This document shows, one piece after another, positions 15,881 through 22,586 of a stretch of DNA of 23,389 nucleotides. The notes below the pieces were generated by a model that saw nothing but the letters and a program-made list of their open reading frames with translations, did not search any database and was not told the DNA's origin. The DNA comes from Rathayibacter sp. VKM Ac-2759 (GTDB lineage Bacteria; Actinomycetota; Actinomycetes; Actinomycetales; Microbacteriaceae), in NCBI RefSeq assembly GCF_009834225.1, contig NZ_CP047179.1, forward strand, positions 1-23,389, written 5' to 3'. How positions within the stretch are numbered: the first letter of the stretch is position 1; every line of letters begins with the position of its first letter. A program made the position numbers and the translations under genes.

Positions 15881-15920
15881 GGCTAGCTACTGCTATCTAC
15901 TGCTAGCCTTCGCTAGCTCG
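15881..15920. repeat. Four CTAGC-type repeats at 10-bp spacing downstream of the par genes
   Basis: CTA begins at 15883, 15893, 15903 and 15913, exactly 10 bp apart, with consensus tgCTAGCtac (one copy CTATC). The third repeat contains the TAG stop codon of the ribbon-helix-helix gene. It is the same motif and the same spacing as the array at 16879-16991, so both are probably centromere sites bound by the partition proteins. Confidence 0.75.
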
Positions 15921-16226
15921 CAGTTCTGCAAGTCCTCGGCGCATGGTCTCGATCATCAGCTCCTGCATGTTGTAGCGGTTGCGCTTGCCGTAGGCCATGA
16001 GTTCATCGCGCAACTCCTTCTCACCAGCCCAGCGCACAAGACTGGCCTTCGGACCATCGGTCGCGCTCGGCGCGTTCGGCGCGCTTGATCCACGGGATTC
16101 CTCTTGCGCTCGGCGCGTCGTCGCGGAGGTAGGTGCCGCCTGATCGTTGCGGGACTCTGCTGCGGCACCGAACGCGGCGATCGCGGCGACGTCTGGCTCC
16201 CTCTTCCTGTTCCGTGCGATCGCCAT
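15903..16226 (-). CDS. ParB-type partition partner, ribbon-helix-helix DNA-binding protein
   Basis: A 107-residue protein. Residues 1-58 are a disordered, basic-then-Ser/Ala-rich tail, the type of N-terminus that small centromere-binding proteins use to stimulate ParA ATPase. Residues 60-104 fit a ribbon-helix-helix: strand SLVRW, helix GEKELRDELMAYGKRN, turn, and helix MQELMIETMRRGLAEL. It is like ParG/omega-type adaptors in size and layout, not a large HTH ParB. Its ATG overlaps the parA stop by one base (TAATG), so translation is coupled. Its stop codon lies inside a 10-bp repeat. It presumably binds the CTAGC arrays and represses the operon. Confidence 0.85.
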   Translation of the reverse strand: MAIARNRKREPDVAAIAAFGAAAESRNDQAAPTSATTRRAQEESRGSSAPNAPSATDGPKASLVRWAGEKELRDELMAYGKRNRYNMQELMIETMRRGLAELRASEG

Positions 16227-16867
16227 TACGCGAACACCTCCGCTACTAGTTCCTCGACCTCGGCGCGGGCCTTCTTCCCGGCCACTCCCCCAACCTCGAC
16301 CACTCCACGACCGTCTGCGAGCGTGTCACGGTACGCCTTACGCAGGTACAACACCGTTTCCAGGGGAACGATCTGCGGAAAATCGACGATGAACTCGGCG
16401 ACATCAACTGTCTCAGTTTCGTTGTGGTTGGTGGGGGCCTGACTGATCAGACTGCGCACTTCCAGCTCGGGGTTGAAGTCGCGGGCCGTGTCGATGACTT
16501 CGGTGAACTCTTCGAGCGTTTCGACGTCGAGTTGGCTGGGCCGGAGCACGATGATCATGCGGTGCGCAGCAGTCATGGCGGTGCGCAGCTCTTGGTTGTC
16601 GTCGCCGGCAACGTCCACGATGACGTGGTCGTAGTGCCTGTCTAGATCGCGCACGGCCGCGAAGACGTTGCCCTGCTTCTCTACGAGGGTGATGGCGGGT
16701 TCAAACTGGTTGTCGACGCGGCGCGCATGCCACTTTGCGGCGCTGCGCTGCTTGTCGGCGTCCACGATGATGACGCTGCGACCGTCCTTCGCGAGACATG
16801 TCGCGACGTTGATTGCAGTCGTGGTCTTGCCGGTCCCCCCTTTGGTCCCGCCGAATAGTGTGATCAC
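16226..16867 (-). CDS. parA: ParA-family partition ATPase
   Basis: A 213-residue ParA of the short type without an N-terminal HTH. The deviant Walker A is KGGTGKTT at 9-16, with Lys9 as the signature lysine and Lys14 in the P-loop. VIIVDADKQ at 32-40 carries switch aspartates, and VIVDVAGDDNQELR in the middle is the Walker B segment. This class forms ATP-dependent nucleoid gradients that move plasmids. GAAGGG lies 6 nt before the GTG start. Its leader is the CTAGC array, so autoregulation through the partner protein is likely. It is the first gene of a two-gene operon. Confidence 0.96.
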   Translation of the reverse strand: MITLFGGTKGGTGKTTTAINVATCLAKDGRSVIIVDADKQRSAAKWHARRVDNQFEPAITLVEKQGNVFAAVRDLDRHYDHVIVDVAGDDNQELRTAMTAAHRMIIVLRPSQLDVETLEEFTEVIDTARDFNPELEVRSLISQAPTNHNETETVDVAEFIVDFPQIVPLETVLYLRKAYRDTLADGRGVVEVGGVAGKKARAEVEELVAEVFA

Positions 16868-16878
16868 GTCAGCCCTTC

Positions 16879-16991
16879 TGCTAGCTTGTGTTAGCGCCAG
16901 CTAGCAGTTGCTAGCTGCAGCTACTCTGCGCTATTCTTCACTAGCCAATGCTAGCAGCTGCTATCTGCACAAAGTGCTAGCTACTGCTAGC
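16879..16991. repeat. Phased 10-bp CTAGC repeat array (candidate parS/centromere)
   Basis: CTA or TTA begins at 16881, 16891, 16901, 16911, 16921, 16931, 16941, 16951 and 16961, nine units at an exact 10-bp period. Two more units lie at 16977 and 16987, also 10 bp apart but shifted by 6 bp. Most read CTAGC; the variants are TTAGC, CTACT, CTATT and CTATC. GCTAGC is palindromic, and 10 bp is about one helical turn, so bound dimers would line up on one DNA face. The array fills the gap between parA and rep, and its unit at 16977 contains the rep stop codon. Confidence 0.85.
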
Positions 16992-18140
16992 CAGGGGGGA
17001 GGCGTACGGGGTTCCTGTCGTCGACGTGACAATCTCAAGGCGGCGTCGCGCGTCAGCTCTGCGCCGACGTTCGCGTTCTGCGCTCGCATGGTCGCGCTCG
17101 GCCTGATCACACTTCATCTGCTCGATGATCCGGGCGACTTCAGTGCGATTGATCTGTGCCGCACGCTCGGCTTCGGCGCGGCGTTGCTCGATCTGCCGCG
17201 CGATTCGATCCGCGCGCTCGGTTGCTGACCGGCGTTGGCGTTCAAGTGGTGTCTCTTCCTTGGGATCGACAGCAGCGCGGATGAGGGCTGCGAGATAGCC
17301 CACAGGGTTACGCTGCAAGCCCGGTTCGAGTGGGCGACTTCCACGTGAACTCAAGTGTCTGTTGATTGCGTCGATGAGTGCGTCTGCGCTCCAGCGATCG
17401 ACGTCGAGCTTGGTGTGAGCGATCATCCGTACCACAGACCCGATGTGCCGATTTCGGGCGAGCCAGGGGAGGCGCTGAACGAGAGCTGCCGCGAATCGTT
17501 GGTGCTCGAGGGGGCTTGCAACGCGAGTAGACGTCGACCTGCGGGTTTGATGATTTGTTGTTGGTTTCGGCTGCCGCGAAGCGGCTCCCGCGCGCGCGCG
17601 CGCGCGCGTTGATGAGTTCTCTGAAAGGTAAGGAGTAGGGAGAGTTAAACCCCTACGGGGTAGCTGGACATTTTCCACAGCCTGGTGAGCTGGACGGGGA
17701 CGGGGGAGAGTGAGCGCCCGTAACGATGCCGCGCGCGTCTGTGTCTGCCCGTGCTGAGCGCGGGCGGCGGCACGCTCTGCGCGGGTGAGGTACCGGCCCT
17801 CCGCCACGGTCACTGCGAAACCCAGCGCCGCCATGAGGTCACGTGACCTCTGCACGGTCTTACTGGACATACCGAGCTGCTGCGCCACCGTCTCGTGCGA
17901 TGTGGCAACGCCGCGACCCGTCGCAACGTCCGCCGCCCCCCAGTCAGCGCGTGCAACGGCGAGAAACGTCGCTGGGGCGACCTTTGCCGCGCGGCGAAGC
18001 GCCTCGCCCTCAGGCGTTTTAAGCGCGTCCATGAGCGAGTCAAACCACACGGCGCCAGATCTCCACACGGGGATCGGTCCGTAAGCGCCCTCAGGGGCAG
18101 GTAGCGCCCAACTTCGCGAGGACCTTGAGTGTTCCGACAC
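16977..18140 (-). CDS. Plasmid replication initiator (Rep), actinobacterial helix-turn-helix type
   Basis: A 387-residue protein resembling Rep proteins of actinobacterial theta-type plasmids. Residues 40-120 form a winged-helix-like DNA-binding region with the HTH at about 79-103 (TSHETVAQQLGMSSKTVQRSRDLM). Residues 130-210 are a Pro/Arg/Ser-rich linker with the odd repeat RARARAG at 179-185, coded by (CG)10. A second domain spans about 212-295, and 297-368 is a long, charged coiled coil. GTG 18140 starts MSEHSRSS, with AGAAGG very close upstream; the start is not certain. It is the only Rep candidate, and it sits beside the partition genes. The family assignment is from overall pattern and context. 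Confidence 0.75.
   Translation of the reverse strand: MSEHSRSSRSWALPAPEGAYGPIPVWRSGAVWFDSLMDALKTPEGEALRRAAKVAPATFLAVARADWGAADVATGRGVATSHETVAQQLGMSSKTVQRSRDLMAALGFAVTVAEGRYLTRAERAAARAQHGQTQTRAASLRALTLPRPRPAHQAVENVQLPRRGLTLPTPYLSENSSTRARARAGAASRQPKPTTNHQTRRSTSTRVASPLEHQRFAAALVQRLPWLARNRHIGSVVRMIAHTKLDVDRWSADALIDAINRHLSSRGSRPLEPGLQRNPVGYLAALIRAAVDPKEETPLERQRRSATERADRIARQIEQRRAEAERAAQINRTEVARIIEQMKCDQAERDHASAERERRRRADARRRLEIVTSTTGTPYASPLASSS
17589..17679. other. Origin-like block inside rep: (CG)10, inverted repeat, DnaA-box-like site
   Basis: Bases 17589-17608 are ten CG dinucleotides, a Z-DNA-prone tract. About 40 nt further on, ACCCC/GGGGT (17649-17661) forms a small inverted repeat that overlaps the palindrome CTAC/GTAG. 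At 17671-17679, TTTTCCACA fits the relaxed DnaA-box consensus TTWTNCACA and the TCCACA core favoured in actinobacteria. Between the tract and the inverted repeat the DNA is unusually A-rich for this region. These features would suit a replication origin within the initiator gene, but all also encode protein. Confidence 0.35.
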
Positions 18141-18340
18141 GCCTTCTGGGCGCGGATGGTCTAAGAGACGTGCATGAGTTACGATGAGGCTGTTCCTTCC
18201 GGGTGGTTCCGGTGGGTACGCCGAAGGCCCGGTTGGTAGCCGGCTCTTCAGAACAACTGCTTCACACCCGAGGCCCTGGTAAGCACAGGGTGGGAAGCTT
18301 GAGCTTCAAGGCCCGTCGCGAAAGCGGCGGGCCTTATGCG
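18141..18340. ncRNA. Structured rep leader, possible counter-transcribed RNA region
   Basis: The 200 bp upstream of rep hold no gene but several hairpins: CCCTG/CAGGG (18274-18290), GAAGC/GCTTC (18294-18307), and the strong stem at 18308-18335. Many plasmids control Rep through a small antisense RNA from this position. A plus-strand transcript ending at the 18308-18335 hairpin would fit. I see only a weak -10-like TACGAT at 18181-18186 and no good -35, so the existence and strand of an RNA are speculative. Confidence 0.25.
18308..18335 (-). terminator. 12-bp GAAA/TTTC-loop hairpin, probable (possibly bidirectional) terminator
   Basis: AAGGCCCGTCGC and GCGGCGGGCCTT pair along 12 bp with a single wobble position around a 4-nt loop (GAAA on the plus strand). 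It starts 5 nt after the stop of the minus-strand gene at 18341-18595, ending the relaxase operon before rep. It could also end a plus-strand RNA. No T-run follows on either strand. Confidence 0.6.
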
Positions 18341-18595
18341 TTAAGTGGCGGTGCTGGGAGCAGCCTCCTCAGGAGTGATCGGCAGCTCGTTGTCGCGGGG
18401 GAGTGGCTCCCACCACGTGGGAACGCCCTGATCCGTCAGCTCGACGCGCTCGATCATGCGCGTAAGCACTACAGCGCTAGACACGTTCGCGTTTCGTGCG
18501 ATCGCGTTCAGGCGCTCCTTGATCGGACGCTCGACCTCGTAGCCGAGAGCTACAGGGTCCTTCCGAGAACCACGGGGGAGTCGACGCGCTGCCAT
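18341..18595 (-). CDS. Small ribbon-helix-helix-like protein next to the second relaxase
   Basis: An 84-residue protein from ATG 18595, with GAGGAT about 7 nt upstream; a longer frame to 18658 looks unprotein-like and is rejected. A basic N-terminus (MAARRLPRGSRKD) is followed by a strand (VALGYEVERP) and two helices (IKERLNAIARNAN; SSAVVLTRMIERVEL), typical of ribbon-helix-helix DNA binders. The acidic tail is Pro-rich. It lies 40 nt after the relaxase stop on the same strand, so it is probably an oriT accessory or operon regulator. A copy-number or antitoxin-type regulator is the other possibility. Confidence 0.65.
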   Translation of the reverse strand: MAARRLPRGSRKDPVALGYEVERPIKERLNAIARNANVSSAVVLTRMIERVELTDQGVPTWWEPLPRDNELPITPEEAAPSTAT

Positions 18596-18635
18596 GACGC
18601 CATCCTCACGTAGACATAGGGTTAAGTGACGGACG

Positions 18636-19352
18636 CTACCGCGTGTCGTCACTTTCAAGCCGAGGATGAGGGTTTACCGCTGGGACCTCCTCGGGTGAAG
18701 CCTTCGCGGCCTTCGAGTTGCGCGACTCAGAAACGCGCAGCCCGTGTGCGAGTTCGATGCGTCGCACGGTCTGCTGGGATCGCCAGTTGTCGCGCCAGGT
18801 GCTCACTTTGGTGGCATCCATGCGCACCAGGTTGGCGACGACGTGGACGTGGTCGTTCCCGTTGCGGGAGAGCCCGTGGCGGATGGCAGCCCAGCGGCAG
18901 GACGCGGGACCGGTCATGTCCCAGTACGAGTCGGGCGCCTCAAAGTCGTAGGGGAGTGTTGCCCCGTCGTCGAGGCCCATCTGCTTCACGAAGTCCGCAG
19001 TAACGTACGCCCACTTGTCGTCAGTTAGTTTGCCCTCGTCGGGGTGCAGCGACAGCGTGCAGTGCCACACGTGCGCGGGCTTGGTTCCCACTTTGACCTT
19101 GCGGTGCAGGTTCTCGTCCCACTCCATGACCGGCATCATCACCGCGACATCGAAGAAGCGACCATATTGGTCAAGGGTCCGCGCGATCCGACGAGCGTTC
19201 TCGACGTCGATCTCCTCGTCCGCGTACAGGACGGTGATGTCGGGGGAGCCGGCGATCAATCGCGGGTTGGACTGCTCGTCGTAGCGTCCCGGACCGACCA
19301 GGTGCACGAGCAGGTCGATCATGTGGCCGCTGCGGGAGATGTGGGGGATCAC
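18636..19352 (-). CDS. Second relaxase (mobilisation nuclease domain), short form
   Basis: A 238-residue relaxase domain of the type found in actinobacterial mobilisation proteins. From GTG 19352 it starts MIPHISRSG, then LLVHLVGPGR (14-23), a segment shared with many actinobacterial relaxases. WHCTLSLHPDEGKLTDDKW is at 96-114. The metal-binding cluster is RHGLSRNGNDHVHVV (158-172), with His159, His168 and His170. TTG 19376 is an alternative start but adds residues outside the family pattern. Homologues I know of are longer, with a 200-300-residue C-terminal part; here the protein ends soon after the catalytic core. It is clearly different from the MOBP relaxase at 12615. It may be a truncated but working relaxase, or a relic still expressed. 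Confidence 0.8.
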   Translation of the reverse strand: MIPHISRSGHMIDLLVHLVGPGRYDEQSNPRLIAGSPDITVLYADEEIDVENARRIARTLDQYGRFFDVAVMMPVMEWDENLHRKVKVGTKPAHVWHCTLSLHPDEGKLTDDKWAYVTADFVKQMGLDDGATLPYDFEAPDSYWDMTGPASCRWAAIRHGLSRNGNDHVHVVANLVRMDATKVSTWRDNWRSQQTVRRIELAHGLRVSESRNSKAAKASPEEVPAVNPHPRLESDDTR

Positions 19353-19434
19353 CCACAACACGGTATCCAGCGCCAACCACCGAGGACACGGGAACCTTTC
19401 AGTAGGTACGCCCGAGCATCAAGACGCTTACGTT

Positions 19435-19471
19435 TTGGTCGTAAATCAAGAGGTTCTGCTATCGTCATCGC
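19435..19471 (+). promoter_or_regulatory. Promoter for the 19472 gene, apparently leaderless
   Basis: TTGGTC at 19435-19440 could serve as -35 and TATCGT at 19460-19465 as -10, preceded by TGC (an extended -10), with a 19-nt spacer. Only 6 nt separate the -10 from the GTG at 19472, so the transcript would start at or beside the start codon. No Shine-Dalgarno is visible. Leaderless mRNAs are common in actinobacteria. Confidence 0.5.
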
Positions 19472-20110
19472 GTGACCCTTTCCGAACGTCTCGAGATCTC
19501 CGATGTTGTGCAACACGCAATCGTGGATGGTGCGCGCGAGGGCCATGAGGTGGCTCTCGCTCACGACAGCGACCCCGGGGCGAACCCGTACACGTTCGGC
19601 AACGACCGGTACCACCGCTCCTGCGAGCTGATCAAGCAGCGCTTGGAATCGTTCGGTCTGACACCTCGTATGGAGGGGGCCGGTCATCGGGCTCGAGCTG
19701 AGAACTACGAGCTGTGGTTCTCCACCGCGCGGAGCATCGATGTCACCGACCGTAGTTCCTTCGATTTCACGAGCGAAACGAAGATCGAGGCCGGGACCGC
19801 CAACATGGCGGCGGCCTGTCTGCCGGGGATGGACTATGACTCCGTGCCGGGCCGTGAAATCGTCCACGTCGTCCTCAGCGGTAACAACGAGCAAGGCCTC
19901 ACTGCTGTTCATCTCGGTCGGCTGATCTCCATTGGGTCGAGGTACGTCACGTGGGCCGATGACCTGCAACGGATCGACAACATCGTCACGCAGGACGCTG
20001 TGGCTATGACCGAGGTCGCGACAACCGCGACGTCCTACCTCGATCAGCCGGAGCCGCTGATTCCGCTCGAGGCTGTACCTGCGGCAGACGTCGCTTCCGA
20101 TGCGGAGTAG
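19472..20110 (+). CDS. Hypothetical protein paired with an XRE-ImmA/IrrE protein
   Basis: A 212-residue protein that I do not recognise. It has an amphipathic N-terminal helix (SDVVQHAIVDGAREG), a YHRSCELIKQRLESFGL helix around 47-63, and beta-rich middle sections (YELWFSTARSIDV; REIVHVVLSG). The C-terminal 40 residues are Pro/Ala-rich and acidic. No membrane segment, signal or metal motif is seen. Its last 11 nt overlap the start of the next gene, so the two are translated together. In such pairs the partner of an ImmA peptidase can be its substrate or a DNA-bound regulator, but nothing in this sequence proves either. Confidence 0.8.
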   Translation: MTLSERLEISDVVQHAIVDGAREGHEVALAHDSDPGANPYTFGNDRYHRSCELIKQRLESFGLTPRMEGAGHRARAENYELWFSTARSIDVTDRSSFDFTSETKIEAGTANMAAACLPGMDYDSVPGREIVHVVLSGNNEQGLTAVHLGRLISIGSRYVTWADDLQRIDNIVTQDAVAMTEVATTATSYLDQPEPLIPLEAVPAADVASDAE

Positions 20111-21194
20111 ACCGCACCTCGACCCGCAGAACTTTTCCCGTGAACGGCTTCGGCTGGCGCGTCTTCGGGCCGGGCTGAACCTGCGGGAACTCGCCGATCG
20201 GGTCGGTGTCTCTCACGCTGCCATTTCCCAGTACGAGTCGGGTCGAGCTCGTCCCGGCAACGCCGTTCTCGGGCAGTTGGCAATCGCGTGCGGCGTACCG
20301 CCGCGTTTCCTCACCCACTCAGGACGCCCCGTCTCCCTCGCCGGGCTGGACGGCACTCACTTTCGCAGTCTCCGCTCGACAACGAAACAAAGCCGCGGCC
20401 GAGCATGGACCTGGTCGGAGATCGTCCTCGACGTTGCCGACGCCCTAGAGCGCTACGTCCGTCTCCCTACGCCCGACTTTCCCTCCCACACTCTCGCCGA
20501 GGACGCCTCACGCGACGACATCCGCGACGCCGCTGAGCACCTTCGCGCCCACTGGGCCCTGCCCGAGGGTCCTGTCGGGCATCTCGTTCGGCACATGGAG
20601 GCGCACGGCATCGTGGTCTGCCGGCTCCCCATCGCCGACGAAGGAATTGATGCCTACAGCCAGAACAGCAGCGACCGTCCCGTCGTAATCCTCGGCACCA
20701 CCAAGGACGACGCCGCTCGCAGTCGATTCGATGCCGCCCACGAACTGGGGCATCTCGTCTGTCACCCTGAAGCGGACTCCAGCGGACGCCACGAGAAGCA
20801 GGCGCACGCCTTCGCCGCTGAACTCCTCATGCCAGAAGCAGCGATGCGGCAAGCCCTGCCCCGTCGCTTCAACCTCAACTCCTACGCCCGCCTCAAACAA
20901 GAGTGGGGCGTATCTATCCAGGCGCTCCTCTACCGAGCACGCACCCTAGAAGTCATCTCCGAGGCGGCCTACCGCCGCGCCATCGTCGACTTCAACTCCA
21001 CCTACGGTCGACGAAACGAACCATTCCCACTCACTCGTCCAGACGACCCCACCCTGCTCGCCAACGCAGCAGCAGTCGCGGAACGCAGCGGAATCACCCC
21101 AGCTGAGCTCGCCGACGTCGCGAATCTTGCCCTCAGCGATGTCGAAACCGTCATTGCAGGCGCCACCGCGCGACCGTTAGTCGCTCCGAGCTGA
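20100..21194 (+). CDS. XRE-family regulator fused to ImmA/IrrE metallopeptidase
   Basis: A 364-residue protein. Residues 14-70 form an XRE/Cro-type HTH (ERLRLARLRAGLNLRELADRVGVSHAAISQYESG). The ImmA/IrrE zinc peptidase spans about 145-300, with HELGH at 214-218 (His214, Glu215, His218) and EKQAHAFAAELLMP at 232-245 supplying the third ligand region. The last 60 residues are a helical tail. These proteins cleave partner repressors or regulators in response to stress, as ImmA does for ImmR in ICEBs1. The ATG at 20100 lies inside the preceding gene. The gene pair is divergent from the second relaxase, so it could control plasmid transfer; this is inference. Confidence 0.92.
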   Translation: MRSRPHLDPQNFSRERLRLARLRAGLNLRELADRVGVSHAAISQYESGRARPGNAVLGQLAIACGVPPRFLTHSGRPVSLAGLDGTHFRSLRSTTKQSRGRAWTWSEIVLDVADALERYVRLPTPDFPSHTLAEDASRDDIRDAAEHLRAHWALPEGPVGHLVRHMEAHGIVVCRLPIADEGIDAYSQNSSDRPVVILGTTKDDAARSRFDAAHELGHLVCHPEADSSGRHEKQAHAFAAELLMPEAAMRQALPRRFNLNSYARLKQEWGVSIQALLYRARTLEVISEAAYRRAIVDFNSTYGRRNEPFPLTRPDDPTLLANAAAVAERSGITPAELADVANLALSDVETVIAGATARPLVAPS

Positions 21195-21291
21195 CCTGAG
21201 CTGCGGCTCATAGAGTGGGCGCCCGTAGACATCTCTCCCAGTCAAGGCAAGCTGCTGCACTTCGGAAGAATCAAGCACGAGTTTGTTTCAG

Positions 21292-22023
21292 CTACTCTAA
21301 TTTCAATCCGTGCAGGTCTAAGGCTTGCTTTAGTTCAGGATCGCCAAGCCAAATTGAATAAATGGATATCTCGCCTAGATGCCCGCTTACTTCTGCGTCA
21401 TCCGACCGTTCAAAAATTGCCCACAACTCGACTTCATTGCCGTGTCGCGATAAAAATCTGACACCGTCAAACATGTTCTGAAGTTCGGGCCCGGTTTCAG
21501 AGAAGATTGAACGACCGACTGCTTGCGTTAACTCGCGCGGCTTGCTGTTCTGAATTGCCGACGAATCAAAGTCGTCGAGCCCAAATCGAAGCGCGTCAGC
21601 GATGAAGAACGGACGCAAAGTGGAAATTGTAGTTGAGTGGCCCACGTCACAATATCGACCGGTGAGCACAGCTCCGCCTACTCTACGCGGTTCAAACCAT
21701 GTTTCAGGGACGATTCCAGGTTGAATAGTAGGATAGATGGAGCGGTCAACCTCATCTTCTACGATGGAGTCGAGGTCCTCTGTCAAAATCGGATCGGGGC
21801 GAAATTGCGCTAATACTTCGATGTAGCAAGCAAAAATGGACTGGCCGGCATAAACCGTCCTATAACTACCATCGGGTGAATCCCATCGCCCCGTGAAACG
21901 CCCATCATGCGCATAGGTCCAGTCTGTCCACGCCCAGGGGTCAGATCCGTAACCAATTCGCCATACGAGGCCCGGGTTCTCCCGGGCCTCGTATCGACGA
22001 GACTCACTCGATGTAAATTCCAC
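21292..22023 (-). CDS. RES-domain toxin (NAD+-degrading family)
   Basis: A 243-residue RES protein. The core includes LVWRIGYGSDPW (19-30), then FTGRWDSPDGSYRTVYAGQS (43-62) and CYIEVLAQFRP (66-76), giving the Arg, Ser/Tyr and Glu residues typical of the fold. RES toxins such as MbcT degrade NAD+. The start is GTG, overlapping the antitoxin TAG by one base (TAGTG). It is somewhat longer than the usual 160-200 residues of this family. Composition is low: 29 of 60 bases at 21601-21660 are G or C, unlike the antitoxin gene, which suggests a separate origin or a different history. It converges with the ImmA gene; the 97 nt between them hold only a short TGAGC/GCTCA hairpin (21197-21210). Confidence 0.87.
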   Translation of the reverse strand: MEFTSSESRRYEARENPGLVWRIGYGSDPWAWTDWTYAHDGRFTGRWDSPDGSYRTVYAGQSIFACYIEVLAQFRPDPILTEDLDSIVEDEVDRSIYPTIQPGIVPETWFEPRRVGGAVLTGRYCDVGHSTTISTLRPFFIADALRFGLDDFDSSAIQNSKPRELTQAVGRSIFSETGPELQNMFDGVRFLSRHGNEVELWAIFERSDDAEVSGHLGEISIYSIWLGDPELKQALDLHGLKLE

Positions 22024-22406
22024 TAGACAGAAATGAACGCCCGAGCCGCTGCCAGTACTCGCGGTCCGACCTCGTCGGCGTCGCCTTCTCGCAGCAAACG
22101 AGCTGGCGAAACATCTTCCAGAAGAGGGTTAAGGCCCTGAAACCAGGCCTGAATTACTCGCGACTGTTCGCGCTCCGCAATCAGCCCCGCAACTTGGTAG
22201 GCGAGTCTGAGTCGCTGGAGGGTGTCAGCGCCAGGCTGACGCGACCCTTCGCTCCACTGCCGGACCGCTCTCGTCTCGTTTACCGATCCAATGTAGGCAA
22301 CCAGCTTCGCGCCGAGCATGTCACGCAGCGTCGAAACCACGTCGGTTTCTGACGAGCGCATGGCTTCCTCGTAGGAGCGCAGGCCTGGAGTGTTGCTGAT
22401 TGTCAT
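22023..22406 (-). CDS. Xre/MbcA-type (DUF2384) antitoxin
   Basis: A 127-residue antitoxin. Residues 25-75 form an HTH-like region (LGAKLVAYIGSVNETRAVRQW). Residues 85-124 match the toxin-binding DUF2384/MbcA-ParS-Xre domain (IQAWFQGLNPLLEDVSPARLL, then EVGPRVLAAARAFI). It neutralises the RES toxin encoded directly downstream and probably represses the operon. Translation is coupled to the toxin by the TAGTG overlap. The ATG appears to be leaderless; see the promoter at 22407-22441. The order antitoxin-then-toxin is standard for RES/Xre systems. Confidence 0.92.
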   Translation of the reverse strand: MTISNTPGLRSYEEAMRSSETDVVSTLRDMLGAKLVAYIGSVNETRAVRQWSEGSRQPGADTLQRLRLAYQVAGLIAEREQSRVIQAWFQGLNPLLEDVSPARLLREGDADEVGPRVLAAARAFISV

Positions 22407-22441
22407 GCCGCAAACTTACCGCTCTCAGCGGGCGGGTGCAA
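22407..22441 (-). promoter_or_regulatory. Leaderless promoter of the RES/Xre operon with direct-repeat operator
   Basis: On the minus strand TTGCAC (22441-22436) and TAAGTT (22418-22413) are separated by 17 nt. Only 6 nt lie between the -10 and the ATG, so the mRNA probably starts at the antitoxin start codon. GGTGCAA on the plus strand occurs at 22435-22441 and again at 22462-22468; the pair, 27 bp apart, may be the antitoxin's operator. Confidence 0.5.
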
Positions 22442-22586
22442 GCGGAACCCCAAAATTTCCCGGTGCAAAACCCACCCGGATCACACCCAGTTTCACACGC
22501 TCATCGTCCGATGCGTTCGTGGTGATGTTGGGGGGCCTGCTGCCCTTCCCTCGATCAACACCCGCAGCAACAGCCCCCGGCACCCC

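Noticed and set aside
16879..16991. Repeat array as a CRISPR
   Set aside because: The units are about 5-6 bp at 10-bp spacing with no spacers of CRISPR length and no cas genes nearby.
18180..18300. tRNA-like segment (GGTTGGTAGCCGG)
   Set aside because: No acceptor stem or T-arm can be paired around it.
18596..18658. 21-residue extension of the small ribbon-helix-helix protein
   Set aside because: The ATG at 18595 has a good ribosome site and a family-like start; the extension does not.
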